Shown: positions 21,519-29,093 of the stretch, in pieces
How positions within the stretch are numbered: the stretch's first letter is position 1
Layout: the number at the start of each line of letters is the position of its first letter
Origin: Agreia pratensis
GTDB lineage: Bacteria > Actinomycetota > Actinomycetes > Actinomycetales > Microbacteriaceae
Length of the DNA stretch: 64,000 bases
Direction of reading: 5' to 3'
Assembly (NCBI RefSeq): GCF_900177685.1
Contig: NZ_FXAY01000006.1
Location: 1 to 64,000, forward strand
Notes under the pieces: generated by a model
The model's input: the letters and a program-made list of their open reading frames with translations, nothing else
Told to the model about the DNA's origin: nothing
Database searches by the model: none
Program-made: the position numbers and the translations under genes

Positions 21519-22251
21519 CCAACGCCTCGGCGAGGGTGAATGCCCCGGAGTACAGCGCCCGTCCGACGATCGCGCCTTCGAGGCCGAGCGGGACAAGGGC
21601 ACGGAGCTCGGCGAGGTCATCGAGGCTCGAGATGCCACCCGAGGCAACGACCGGGCGGGATGTGTGCTCCATGACCTGTGTGAGCAGCGCGACGTTCGGT
21701 CCCTTGAGGGTTCCGTCTTTCGTGACGTCAGTCACGACGTACCGTGCGCAGCCGGCCTCTTCTAGCCGGGCAAGCACTTCCCAGAGATCGCCCCCGTCCT
21801 CTGTCCATCCGCGGGCGGCGAGGGTCGTGCCGCGCACGTCGAGTCCCACCGCGATCGCCTCTCCGTAACTCGCGATCACGCTGGCGGCCCACTCCGGATT
21901 CTCGAGCGCCGCGGTGCCGAGATTGACGCGCTTCGCACCGCTTTCGAGAGCAGTCTCGAGACTGCGGTCGTCGCGAATGCCTCCGGAAAGCTCGATATTC
22001 ACGCCCTTCGCGGCGTGGATGACGCGCTTGATGATGTGGAGGTTGTCGCCGCGTCCGAACGCCGCATCGAGGTCGACGAGGTGAATCCACTCGGCGCCCT
22101 GTGCGATCCAGTCCGCCGCGGCGTCGACCGGGTCGCCGTGATTCGTCTCCGTGCCCGCCTTGCCTTGCGTGAGACGTACGGCCTCACCGCCGGCAATGTC
22201 GACGGCCGGCAGCAGGGTGAGTGCGGGGGTCTTGATGCTGAACTCGCTCAT
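21502..22251 (-). CDS. hisA: Phosphoribosyl isomerase (HisA, possibly PriA dual-function)
   Basis: TIM-barrel isomerase for ProFAR in histidine synthesis. The N-terminal [21 protein letters not shown] with catalytic Asp (about 17), [12 protein letters not shown] and [14 protein letters not shown] (second catalytic Asp region), and [13 protein letters not shown] are all present. In actinobacteria lacking trpF the enzyme (PriA) also isomerises phosphoribosylanthranilate; the dual role is inferred from taxonomy. ATG at 22251 with AAGAAGGA upstream defines the start; 249 residues. Confidence 0.95.
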   Translation of the reverse strand: MSEFSIKTPALTLLPAVDIAGGEAVRLTQGKAGTETNHGDPVDAAADWIAQGAEWIHLVDLDAAFGRGDNLHIIKRVIHAAKGVNIELSGGIRDDRSLETALESGAKRVNLGTAALENPEWAASVIASYGEAIAVGLDVRGTTLAARGWTEDGGDLWEVLARLEEAGCARYVVTDVTKDGTLKGPNVALLTQVMEHTSRPVVASGGISSLDDLAELRALVPLGLEGAIVGRALYSGAFTLAEALDVASD

Positions 22252-22339
22252 GACGTCCTTCTTGTTTCTGTCAGGCGCACGTGCGGACACCCCGTGCGAT
22301 CTTAATGATTCCTCTGAGGCCGACGAAATCGGCGTATGG

Positions 22340-22972
22340 TCAGAGCGATGCGATCCAGTTGCGCAGCAACTGCAGACCCGCCTCACCCGACTTTTCGGGG
22401 TGAAATTGGGTTGCCGAGAGAGGGCCGTTCTCGACGGCCGCGATGAAGCGACCATCGTGGTCGGCCCACGTCACCCGCGGCGCAGGGAGCGGAGACTGCG
22501 GCGGAAGCAGCCACTGCTGGGCCGCGTTGGAGTGCACGAAATAGAAGCGCTCGTCTCGAACTCCATCGAACAGCACGGACTCGCTCGGCGCATCGACGAC
22601 GTTCCACCCCATGTGGGGCAGGATCTCCGCCGGCATCTGCTCGACCACACCGGGCCATTCGCCGAGACCCTCGGTGTCGATGCCGCGTTCGACACCGCGG
22701 TCGAACATCACCTGCATTCCCACGCAGATTCCGAGCACAGGTCGACCTCCTGCCAGGCGTCTGTCGATGAGTTCGTCACCCCGCACGCTGCGCAGCTGGT
22801 CCATCACAGCCGAGAAAGCACCCACCCCGGGCACGAACAACCCGTCCGCCTCCATGACTCTGGCCCGATCTCGAGAGAGTTCCACCCGAGCGCCAGCCCG
22901 CTCCAACGCTTTGGCTGCCGAGTGAATGTTCCCACTGCCGTAATCGAGGACGACGACGGATTTCGCCGTCAC
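22340..22972 (-). CDS. hisH: Imidazole glycerol phosphate synthase, glutaminase subunit
   Basis: Class I glutamine amidotransferase that feeds ammonia to HisF. The nucleophile lies in [12 protein letters not shown] and the His/Glu pair in [12 protein letters not shown]; the N-terminal [12 protein letters not shown] is typical. Its ATG overlaps the hisB stop. hisF is not within this window between hisA and hisH. Confidence 0.97.
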   Translation of the reverse strand: MTAKSVVVLDYGSGNIHSAAKALERAGARVELSRDRARVMEADGLFVPGVGAFSAVMDQLRSVRGDELIDRRLAGGRPVLGICVGMQVMFDRGVERGIDTEGLGEWPGVVEQMPAEILPHMGWNVVDAPSESVLFDGVRDERFYFVHSNAAQQWLLPPQSPLPAPRVTWADHDGRFIAAVENGPLSATQFHPEKSGEAGLQLLRNWIASL

Positions 22973-23577
22973 AGCGCACCCTTCGTCGACGGGATGCCAG
23001 ATACAAGAGGGTCGAGCGACTTCGCCTGGCGGAATGCCCGGGCGAATGCCTTGAACTCGGCCTCGGCGATGTGGTGGGGATCGCGGCCGCCCAGCACCGT
23101 GACGTGGACGGTCATTCCCGAGTGGAAGGTGATCGCCTCGAAGACATGCCGAACCATGGATCCGGTGAAGTGGCCGCCGATGAGGTGAAACTCGAAGCCA
23201 CTCGGCTCCCCAGAGTGAACCAGGAACGGACGCCCGGAGATATCGACGACGGCCTGCACCAAGGCTTCGTCGAGGGGGACGAGGGCGTCGCCGAACCGGG
23301 AGATTCCGGTTTTGTCGCCGAGGGCCTGCTTGATGGCCGTTCCCAGCACGATGCCCACGTCTTCGACAGTGTGGTGCACGTCGATATCGACGTCACCCGT
23401 CGCCGCGACAGACAGATCCGTGAGCGAGTGCTTGGCGAAGGCGGTGAGCATGTGATCGAAGAACGGCACTCCCGTCGAGATAGAACTCTCGCCAGTTCCG
23501 TCGAGGTCGAGTGAGAGTTCGATGCTGGATTCGCTCGTCGCACGCTGCAGGCGGGCGGTGCGGGAAGGTGTGGCCAT
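22969..23577 (-). CDS. hisB: Imidazoleglycerol-phosphate dehydratase
   Basis: Monofunctional 202-residue HisB. The two manganese-binding motifs are present: [13 protein letters not shown] (about 38) and [18 protein letters not shown] (about 62), plus the second-half pair [15 protein letters not shown]. No phosphatase domain is fused, as usual outside the gamma-proteobacteria. It follows hisC by 26 bases and overlaps hisH (ATGA). Confidence 0.97.
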   Translation of the reverse strand: MATPSRTARLQRATSESSIELSLDLDGTGESSISTGVPFFDHMLTAFAKHSLTDLSVAATGDVDIDVHHTVEDVGIVLGTAIKQALGDKTGISRFGDALVPLDEALVQAVVDISGRPFLVHSGEPSGFEFHLIGGHFTGSMVRHVFEAITFHSGMTVHVTVLGGRDPHHIAEAEFKAFARAFRQAKSLDPLVSGIPSTKGAL

Positions 23578-23603
23578 ATGTCCAGTTTACCGGCCACGAC
23601 AGG

Positions 23604-24677
23604 TCAGGCGAGGGCCGCCATTGCATCGAGGAAAGCGGTGGTCTCGGCGCGCGTACCCGCACTCACGCGGAGATGACCCGGAATGCCCAGATCACGAATG
23701 ATGATGCCCTTCTCGAGCAACGTCTCGAATACCTCAGAAGGATTCTCGACACCACCGAAGAGCACGAAGTTCGACCACGTCGGCCACGGGTGGTAGCCGA
23801 GCTCAGTGAGCCTCTCGACGATGCGATCGCGCTGCTTCGCGATGTCGTCGACCATGGCGAGCATTTCGGCCGAGTGGTCGAGCGCCGCGACAGCGGCAGC
23901 CTGCGTGAGCGACGACAGGTGATACGGAAGCCGAACGAGCCGAAGTGCGTCGGTCACCGACGGATCCGCCGCCAGATAGCCGAGTCGAGCTCCAGCGAAT
24001 GCGAAGGCCTTGCTCATCGTGCGCGAGACGATGAGCCTCGGGCGCCCAGGCAGCAGAGTGAGCGCCGATGGGGAGCCCGCCGGCGCGAACTCCGCGTACG
24101 CCTCATCGACGATGACGATCTTGTCGGTCGCGTCGTAGGCCGCCTCGATGGTCTCGAGCGACAGAGGCGTTCCTGTCGGATTGTTCGGAGAGCAGAAGAT
24201 CACGATGTCGGGCTGGTGTTCACGGATGGCGGCCACTGCCGTGCGCGGAGAGATCTCGAACTCGGCGTCACGCTCAGCGGCAACCCACCTGGTGCCTGTT
24301 CCCGAAGCGATGATGGAATGCATCGAATAGGTGGGAGGAAACCCCAGAATAGATCTGCCTGGACCCCCAAAGGCCTGCATGATCTGCTGAAGGATCTCGT
24401 TCGATCCATTGGCGGCCCAGATGTTGTCTCGGGTCAATCCGTGACCGAGATACCCAGCAAGACTGTCGCGAAGTTGCGAGAACTCCCGATCGGGGTAGCG
24501 GTTGATCGTCAGAATTGCCCGAGCGAGAGACTCGATGATGTCTTGCGCAACCGGCTCGGGAATCGGGTGCGTGTTCTCGTTGACGTTCAGCTCGACACGA
24601 ACATGCTTCTGAGGAGCACCATACGGAGACATGCCCCGGAGGTCATCGCGAATAGGGAGGTCGTCGAGTGAAGTCAC
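23604..24677 (-). CDS. hisC: Histidinol-phosphate aminotransferase
   Basis: PLP enzyme of histidine synthesis, class II family. The lysine is in SRTMSKAFAFAGARLGY, preceded by CSPNNPTGTPL and VIVDEAYAEF. The N-terminal ELNVNENTHP is typical of HisC. 357 residues. First gene of the hisCBH-A run; divergent-side neighbour is the LysM gene 58 bases upstream on the same strand. Confidence 0.96.
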   Translation of the reverse strand: MTSLDDLPIRDDLRGMSPYGAPQKHVRVELNVNENTHPIPEPVAQDIIESLARAILTINRYPDREFSQLRDSLAGYLGHGLTRDNIWAANGSNEILQQIMQAFGGPGRSILGFPPTYSMHSIIASGTGTRWVAAERDAEFEISPRTAVAAIREHQPDIVIFCSPNNPTGTPLSLETIEAAYDATDKIVIVDEAYAEFAPAGSPSALTLLPGRPRLIVSRTMSKAFAFAGARLGYLAADPSVTDALRLVRLPYHLSSLTQAAAVAALDHSAEMLAMVDDIAKQRDRIVERLTELGYHPWPTWSNFVLFGGVENPSEVFETLLEKGIIIRDLGIPGHLRVSAGTRAETTAFLDAMAALA

Positions 24678-24735
24678 GGAACGATTTTAGTGGGCACTGA
24701 CCTTCGCTGTGCGATTGCTCTAGCTGCTGAGCGGA

Positions 24736-25083
24736 TCAGTATTCGTTGGGCACGGCGAGTCTCTGCCCTGGCTGAACCTCGGCGGAAGGCAGCTGGTTGA
24801 GGCTCACGATGTCTGCGATGACATCGCGAGGGTCGGCCGACGGGGCGATCTCTTCAGCAAGACCCCACAGGGTCTCACCCGCCTGAACAGTGACGTAGTC
24901 GAAGGTCTGAGATGCCGACGACGAGGCAGTGCCATCGGCGACCGCGCTATTCGCCCCGAAAAGAGCCATAGCGATCACGCCGGCCACCACAGGGATGGAC
25001 GCAAGCGACGCCAGGACGACTCGACCGCGGCGCGTGATGCGCAGTCGAACGCTGTGTGACGCGGTGGCGGGCAGTGCGGTCAT
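24736..25083 (-). CDS. LysM-domain membrane protein beside lexA
   Basis: 115 residues: a short cytoplasmic stretch with RLRITRRGR, one hydrophobic helix (about 27-50, VVLASLASIPVVAGVIAMALFG), then an exported LysM domain from about 66 (DYVTVQAGETLWGLAEEIA to VQPGQRLAVPNEY). LysM binds peptidoglycan. ATG at 25083 with GGAGG six bases upstream is the start. Divergence from lexA is the standard actinobacterial arrangement; homologues of this gene have been linked to the SOS-induced division inhibitor family (ChiZ/Rv2719c and DivS relatives), an inference here from position and domain. Confidence 0.85.
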   Translation of the reverse strand: MTALPATASHSVRLRITRRGRVVLASLASIPVVAGVIAMALFGANSAVADGTASSSASQTFDYVTVQAGETLWGLAEEIAPSADPRDVIADIVSLNQLPSAEVQPGQRLAVPNEY

Positions 25084-25210
25084 GGCAACCTCCAGGAGAA
25101 ATTCGTATCCGGCGCTCGGCCGGGAGCACCGGATACGAAGCTGTGTTCCGAATATAGCTTCGAATGTTCGATAGATCAAGCTCGAAAGTCGACAAATATG
25201 GCGACACACT

Positions 25211-25249
25211 CGAACATGTGTTTCGTTTGCATCCTGAGTTGGATACAGT
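25211..25249 (+). promoter_or_regulatory. lexA promoter with SOS box
   Basis: CGAAC-ATGT-GTTTC (25211-25224) matches the actinobacterial SOS box CGAAC-N4-GTTCG at nine of ten positions that matter. It overlaps a weak -35 (TTTCGT, 25221-25226) which has TACAGT (25244-25249) 17 bases further on. LexA would thus repress its own gene. A second, shorter-spaced palindrome, TCGAATGTTCGA, lies at 25160-25171 toward the LysM gene. Confidence 0.6.
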
Positions 25250-25269
25250 TTCGACTGTCGGTACGAATT

Positions 25270-25309
25270 GCATCAGCAGCCACCGACAGTGCATCACCAG
25301 CCACCGACA
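25270..25309 (+). repeat. Tandem 21-bp repeat in the lexA leader
   Basis: GCATCAGCAGCCACCGACA (25270-25288) is repeated as GCATCACCAGCCACCGACA (25291-25309), 18 of 19 bases identical with a 21-base period. It lies between the lexA promoter and start codon, so it is transcribed. No coding role is likely. Confidence 0.6.
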
Positions 25310-25366
25310 TCGGTCGTTCCGGCCGGTCAGCACGCTCGATCAGGACTCCGACGGAAAGCGGGACAC

Positions 25367-26047
25367 ATGACCACGGAACGTGGAACGAGACGGCGCAAGA
25401 GCCTCTCGGAGAAGCAGTTGGCCATCCTCGGAGTCGTTCAACGCTCGGTCAGCCAGCGCGGCTATCCGCCGAGCATGCGGGAGATCGGTGACGCCGTCGG
25501 TCTAGCCTCGCTCTCGAGCGTCACGCACCAGCTCAACCAGCTCGAGCTGAGCGGCTATCTTCGCCGAGACCCGAACCGCCCGCGCGCCATGGAAGTTCTG
25601 ATCGATATTCCGCAGCCCGAGTCATCGTCGGAGACGGTCGAATCATCCGACACCTCGGCGCCGATGGGTGACGCTGCCCTCGTGCCGCTCGTGGGTCGCA
25701 TCGCCGCAGGTATCCCGATCACGGCCGAACAGCAAGTAGAAGAGGTCTTCCCGCTTCCTCGCCAGCTGGTCGGCAGCGGCGACCTCTTTATGCTGAAGGT
25801 CGTCGGAGAGTCGATGATCGACGCCGCCATCTGCGATGGCGACTTCGTCGTCGTCCGCTCGCAGCAGACGGCAGAGAACGGCGACATCGTCGCCGCGATG
25901 CTCGACGGTGAGGCAACCGTGAAGGTATTCAGACAGCGCGACGGACATACGTGGCTACTCCCCCGCAACTCGAATTTCGAACCGATCGTGGGAGACCACG
26001 CGCAGGTGCTCGGCAAAGTCGTCTCCGTCTTGCGCTCGGTGCGCTGA
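25367..26047 (+). CDS. lexA: SOS repressor LexA
   Basis: 226 residues. Winged-helix DNA-binding domain at 12-75 ([16 protein letters not shown]), self-cleavage site Ala114-Gly115 in RIAAGIPI, catalytic Ser149 (VGESMIDA) and Lys186 (ATVKVF), all intact. The frame is open from 25268, but ATG at 25367 ([11 protein letters not shown]) with GCGGG upstream gives the normal start. An SOS box lies in its promoter. Confidence 0.97.
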   Translation: MTTERGTRRRKSLSEKQLAILGVVQRSVSQRGYPPSMREIGDAVGLASLSSVTHQLNQLELSGYLRRDPNRPRAMEVLIDIPQPESSSETVESSDTSAPMGDAALVPLVGRIAAGIPITAEQQVEEVFPLPRQLVGSGDLFMLKVVGESMIDAAICDGDFVVVRSQQTAENGDIVAAMLDGEATVKVFRQRDGHTWLLPRNSNFEPIVGDHAQVLGKVVSVLRSVR

Positions 26048-26127
26048 ACGCCCGAAGCGAGCGAAGCGCGGGTGTACTCGCCGAGGCTCGCCATGTCTGT
26101 CGGTTGACTGGGGCAGACTTGGTGCAC

Positions 26128-26166
26128 GGGAAGCGGGGATCGGCTTCCGGGAGATCCCAGCTCCCG
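26128..26166 (+). terminator. Possible double hairpin downstream of lexA
   Basis: GGAAGC/GCTTCC (26129-26148) and CGGGAG/CTCCCG (26148-26166) form two adjacent stems, 80-120 bases after lexA. There is no clear T-tract, so a termination role is uncertain. The remaining gap (26048-26239) holds no gene; a promoter for the following regulator must lie here but I see no convincing -35/-10 pair. Confidence 0.3.
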
Positions 26167-26239
26167 ATCCTCGTTGCGTTGTTCGGATCAGCCCTCGCCG
26201 GTTGGTCCTGACGAACCGTGACGAGATGGAGGGAACACA

Positions 26240-26965
26240 GTGAGAGCGTCCGACAACGAAGAGCTGCTGGACAAGATCCTCGACCTCTGGCGCGGACCGA
26301 AGTCCGGAGAGGCGACACTGCCTTCGGAGCCAGCGATTGCACTAGCCACGGGCGCCAGTCGCAACTCGGTGCGAGAGGCGCTGATACGCCTCGAGGAGCG
26401 CGGGTACGTGCATCGGACGCAGGGCGCCCGTACAGCACTGAACATGCGGCTCGCCGAGGTGGGAAACCGCGTCGATCGACAGATCGACCACTCGGTCGCC
26501 ATCGCTCGGGCCGGGTACGAACCGGGGCTCCGTGTGGTCGAGTCCGGGGTGATAACGCTGGAGGCCGGCCCAGATCGGTTCGATGACCTGCCCGACGGGA
26601 CGCTAGCGCTTCGCACGGTGAAGATGTGGAGCGCCGACGGATTAGCGTACGTCGTCGCCGAGGACATCATTCCCATCACCGACAGCGCACCCCCTCTCGA
26701 CGTCGAGACCGGTCAACCCGTGTTCGATCTTGCGGAGCGGCTGAACGGTATCGGCGTGGCATGGGAGACGGTGTGGTTCACACCCGTACTGGTCGATTCT
26801 TTTGCCGCACGCCTACTGTCGCTGACAGAACCCACGGCTGGCCTGCAACTGGTGTACTGCGGCCTCGGCGCGACCGACGACGTGGCGTACTGGTCGAGGG
26901 AAATTCAGATCGCAGCCCCGACGCGCCTCAGGAACGCCCTTGTGCGGAGAGTTCGCCGATCGTGA
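26240..26965 (+). CDS. GntR-family regulator with UTRA domain
   Basis: 241 residues. An N-terminal winged helix (about 8-70) has the GntR signature LPSEPAIALATGASRNSVREALIRLEERGY-like core (LPSEPAIALATGASRNS then VREALIRLEERGYVHR). The C-terminal UTRA ligand domain (about 90-235) should bind a small metabolite. Start is GTG at 26240. It heads a gene block for an uncharacterised catabolic route, and a double TTGT-N3-ACAA palindrome lies just after it, before the enzyme genes; it is the obvious binder. Inference: a repressor relieved by the pathway substrate or an intermediate. Confidence 0.85.
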   Translation: MRASDNEELLDKILDLWRGPKSGEATLPSEPAIALATGASRNSVREALIRLEERGYVHRTQGARTALNMRLAEVGNRVDRQIDHSVAIARAGYEPGLRVVESGVITLEAGPDRFDDLPDGTLALRTVKMWSADGLAYVVAEDIIPITDSAPPLDVETGQPVFDLAERLNGIGVAWETVWFTPVLVDSFAARLLSLTEPTAGLQLVYCGLGATDDVAYWSREIQIAAPTRLRNALVRRVRRS

Positions 26966-27003
26966 TGCTACCGCCTGTTTCATCCATGTAAACGACTTAT
27001 TAA

Positions 27004-27040
27004 CTTGTCCAACAAGTTTGCTTTTCGCTTGTTGGACAAG
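27004..27040. promoter_or_regulatory. Double palindromic operator upstream of the catabolic genes
   Basis: CTTGTCCAACAAG (27004-27016) and its exact reverse complement CTTGTTGGACAAG (27028-27040) form a 13-base perfect inverted repeat with an 11-base spacer. Each arm is itself a TTGT-N3-ACAA palindrome, the shape of a GntR dimer site; centres are 24 bases apart. TAGGTT at 27043-27048 is a likely -10, so the second site covers the core promoter and binding would block transcription. Confidence 0.75.
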
Positions 27041-27093
27041 CATAGGTTGGCTTCGACAGGGCACCTCGCCCTGGTACGAAAGCGAGAACACCT

Positions 27094-27600
27094 ATGGCTG
27101 AGATCACTGAAATCCTGCATCTGAAGGCGGAGACTTTAACGCCCGAAGGATTCGAGAAGTTCGGCGTAGTCCTCGAGGCGTTGGAAGACGGAACACCCTT
27201 CACGGCTGACGAAGCCGTTCTGGATCTTTCGGAGGGTACTCCGCGGTTCTACCTCATGTCCCTCGAAGACAAGCCGCTGGAATTCACCCGGATTACTCGT
27301 CACCTCCACACCACGCAAACGCTCCTCGCCCTCGGCGGCGCAGAGTGGTTCATCGCCGTGGCACCGGCAGATGACCTCTCTGATACTGCCGTGCCCGCGT
27401 TGCACGACATCAGGGTGTTCCGCATCGTCGGCGAGACCGCCATCACGTTGCGCAAGGGAACATGGCACTCTGGACCGTACTTTCGCGCTCAGAAGCTCAA
27501 TTTCGCCAACATCGAGCTCGCAGACACCAACGTCGTCGACCACCACACCTACCGCCTCGATGAGTCGATCGGCGTGCGTGTCGTTATCGATGCCGCATGA
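27094..27600 (+). CDS. Ureidoglycolate lyase-like (AllA family) protein
   Basis: 168-residue cupin resembling AllA, which splits ureidoglycolate into glyoxylate and urea. Family features seen: LTPEGFEKFGVVLEA near 15, ITRHLHTTQTLLALGGAEWFIAVAPA (starting about 69, ITRHLHTTQTL then LGGAEWFIAVAPA) and KGTWHSGPY (about 126), the strand with the conserved Trp-His. AllA proper usually has a WHH; here it is WHS, so the substrate may differ. It is the first gene behind the double operator and overlaps the next gene by four bases (ATGA). Role: breakdown of a ureido compound, by inference. Confidence 0.7.
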   Translation: MAEITEILHLKAETLTPEGFEKFGVVLEALEDGTPFTADEAVLDLSEGTPRFYLMSLEDKPLEFTRITRHLHTTQTLLALGGAEWFIAVAPADDLSDTAVPALHDIRVFRIVGETAITLRKGTWHSGPYFRAQKLNFANIELADTNVVDHHTYRLDESIGVRVVIDAA

Positions 27601-29093
27601 GCTCGACCGAGCAGCCCCTTCCGCTCCCTGACGCTCCGCACCGTCTGGCGATGCTGGTCCAGGAGATCGACCGCCAGTCCAGCCTCGGCGTCGATCCCCA
27701 CGATGCGTGGGCCACATCACGCGACGATGCGCACCCTGTTCTTATCGTCGGTGGAGGGCAGGCGGGACTAGCGCTGGCCGTCGGCCTTCGACGTAAAGGC
27801 ATCTCGAACGTGCTGATCGTCGAACAATCCGGCGAAGGCCAAGCGGGACCGTGGGCCACCTATGCCCGGATGAAGACCCTGAGAACTCCTAAAAACGTCC
27901 CGTGGCCGACGTGGGGCATTCCTGCAGCCAGCCCGAGGTCGTGGTTTGAGTCGGTCTTCGGGGCGGATGCCTGGCGGAACCTGACGTACTACCCCACCTC
28001 GCACTGGCATGCCTTTCTCGAGTGGTACCGCATCACGCTCGGCATCGCTGTCGAATTCGATACGGCGGTGCAGAGCATCGAGGGTGGGCACAACGCTCGA
28101 CCGTTCGTGGTGCGGCTCCGAACCGCCGATGGGGAGCGCACCGTCGAAGCAGAACACGTTGTGCTCGCCACCGGTCTCGAGGGCGCAGGCGGCAGACGTG
28201 TACCAACGGCTCTTTTCGCCGCCATCCCGGATGAACGCTGGTCGCATTCGCATGACACCGTCGACTTCTCGTCCCTCGCCGGCGCCCGAATAGGCATCCT
28301 CGGTGGGGGCACCGGTGCATTCGACAACGCAGCGACGGCACTGGAGGCGGGCGTCCAGTCGGTCGAGGTGCACATGCGTCGACCTTCCATGCCTACGAGC
28401 AGCCCGTACCGGTGGATGGATTTCGCCGGTCTCATCGAGCACTATGACGCATTCAACGATCATCAGAAGTGGCGGTTCAACGCGCATCTTTCCCAGGTCG
28501 ACCAGCCCGCTACCCAAAACGCGATCTGGCGCGCATACGCGTTCCCGACGTTTTCGCTCCACACGTCGTCACCATGGCAGTCCGTGGTCTGGAATGGCTC
28601 CGAGATAGAGGTGCACACGCCGAATGGAGTTTCCCACTTCGACTTCATCGTCGCCGCCACTGGAGTGACCGTGAACCTCAGTCACCGACCTGAGCTTTCC
28701 GAATTCGTCCACGACATCGCGACCTGGGGTGACCGACTTCCCGTGTCACAGATCGAGGCGGACCAGACACCGGAGCTTCAGTCCTACCCCTATCTCACCG
28801 CAGACTTCGGCCTGACGAGTCGAAGCATCGAGAACGAGGAACGTCTGCGACGCGTCCACCTCTTCAATCACGGTGCCCGGATGAGCCTCGGCGTCCTCAG
28901 CCATCAGGTCTCGGGGCTTCAGGGCGGCGCCGAACGACTCGCGGCCGGCATCGGAGAGCGTCTCTTTTCTCGCCGCTCAGACGCTCTGATCGATCAGTTT
29001 CTTGCCTACGACGAGCCGGCAGGAGTCGTGCTCGGTCCGCGCCCGGAGACCGCGGACGACGGCGTGATGAGTGGAGCGTTGACGAATGGGTGA
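27597..29093 (+). CDS. FAD-dependent monooxygenase-like oxidoreductase
   Basis: 498 residues with two dinucleotide folds: FAD site VLIVGGGQAGLALAVGL (about 48-64) and NADPH-type site GILGGGTGAFDNA (233-245), with ATGLEG at 191-196. The layout is that of group B flavin monooxygenases (FMO, N-hydroxylase and Baeyer-Villiger relatives), although the exact BVMO fingerprint FxGxxxH is not visible. A 45-residue N-terminal extension precedes the FAD site. It is coupled to the AllA-like gene (ATGA) and overlaps the amidase by eight bases. It would supply an oxygenation step to a ring or ureide; the substrate is unknown. Confidence 0.75.
   Translation: MSSTEQPLPLPDAPHRLAMLVQEIDRQSSLGVDPHDAWATSRDDAHPVLIVGGGQAGLALAVGLRRKGISNVLIVEQSGEGQAGPWATYARMKTLRTPKNVPWPTWGIPAASPRSWFESVFGADAWRNLTYYPTSHWHAFLEWYRITLGIAVEFDTAVQSIEGGHNARPFVVRLRTADGERTVEAEHVVLATGLEGAGGRRVPTALFAAIPDERWSHSHDTVDFSSLAGARIGILGGGTGAFDNAATALEAGVQSVEVHMRRPSMPTSSPYRWMDFAGLIEHYDAFNDHQKWRFNAHLSQVDQPATQNAIWRAYAFPTFSLHTSSPWQSVVWNGSEIEVHTPNGVSHFDFIVAATGVTVNLSHRPELSEFVHDIATWGDRLPVSQIEADQTPELQSYPYLTADFGLTSRSIENEERLRRVHLFNHGARMSLGVLSHQVSGLQGGAERLAAGIGERLFSRRSDALIDQFLAYDEPAGVVLGPRPETADDGVMSGALTNG

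Noticed and set aside
25160-25171. TCGAATGTTCGA as a second SOS box for the LysM gene
   Set aside because: Half-site spacing is two bases rather than four, so LexA geometry does not fit.
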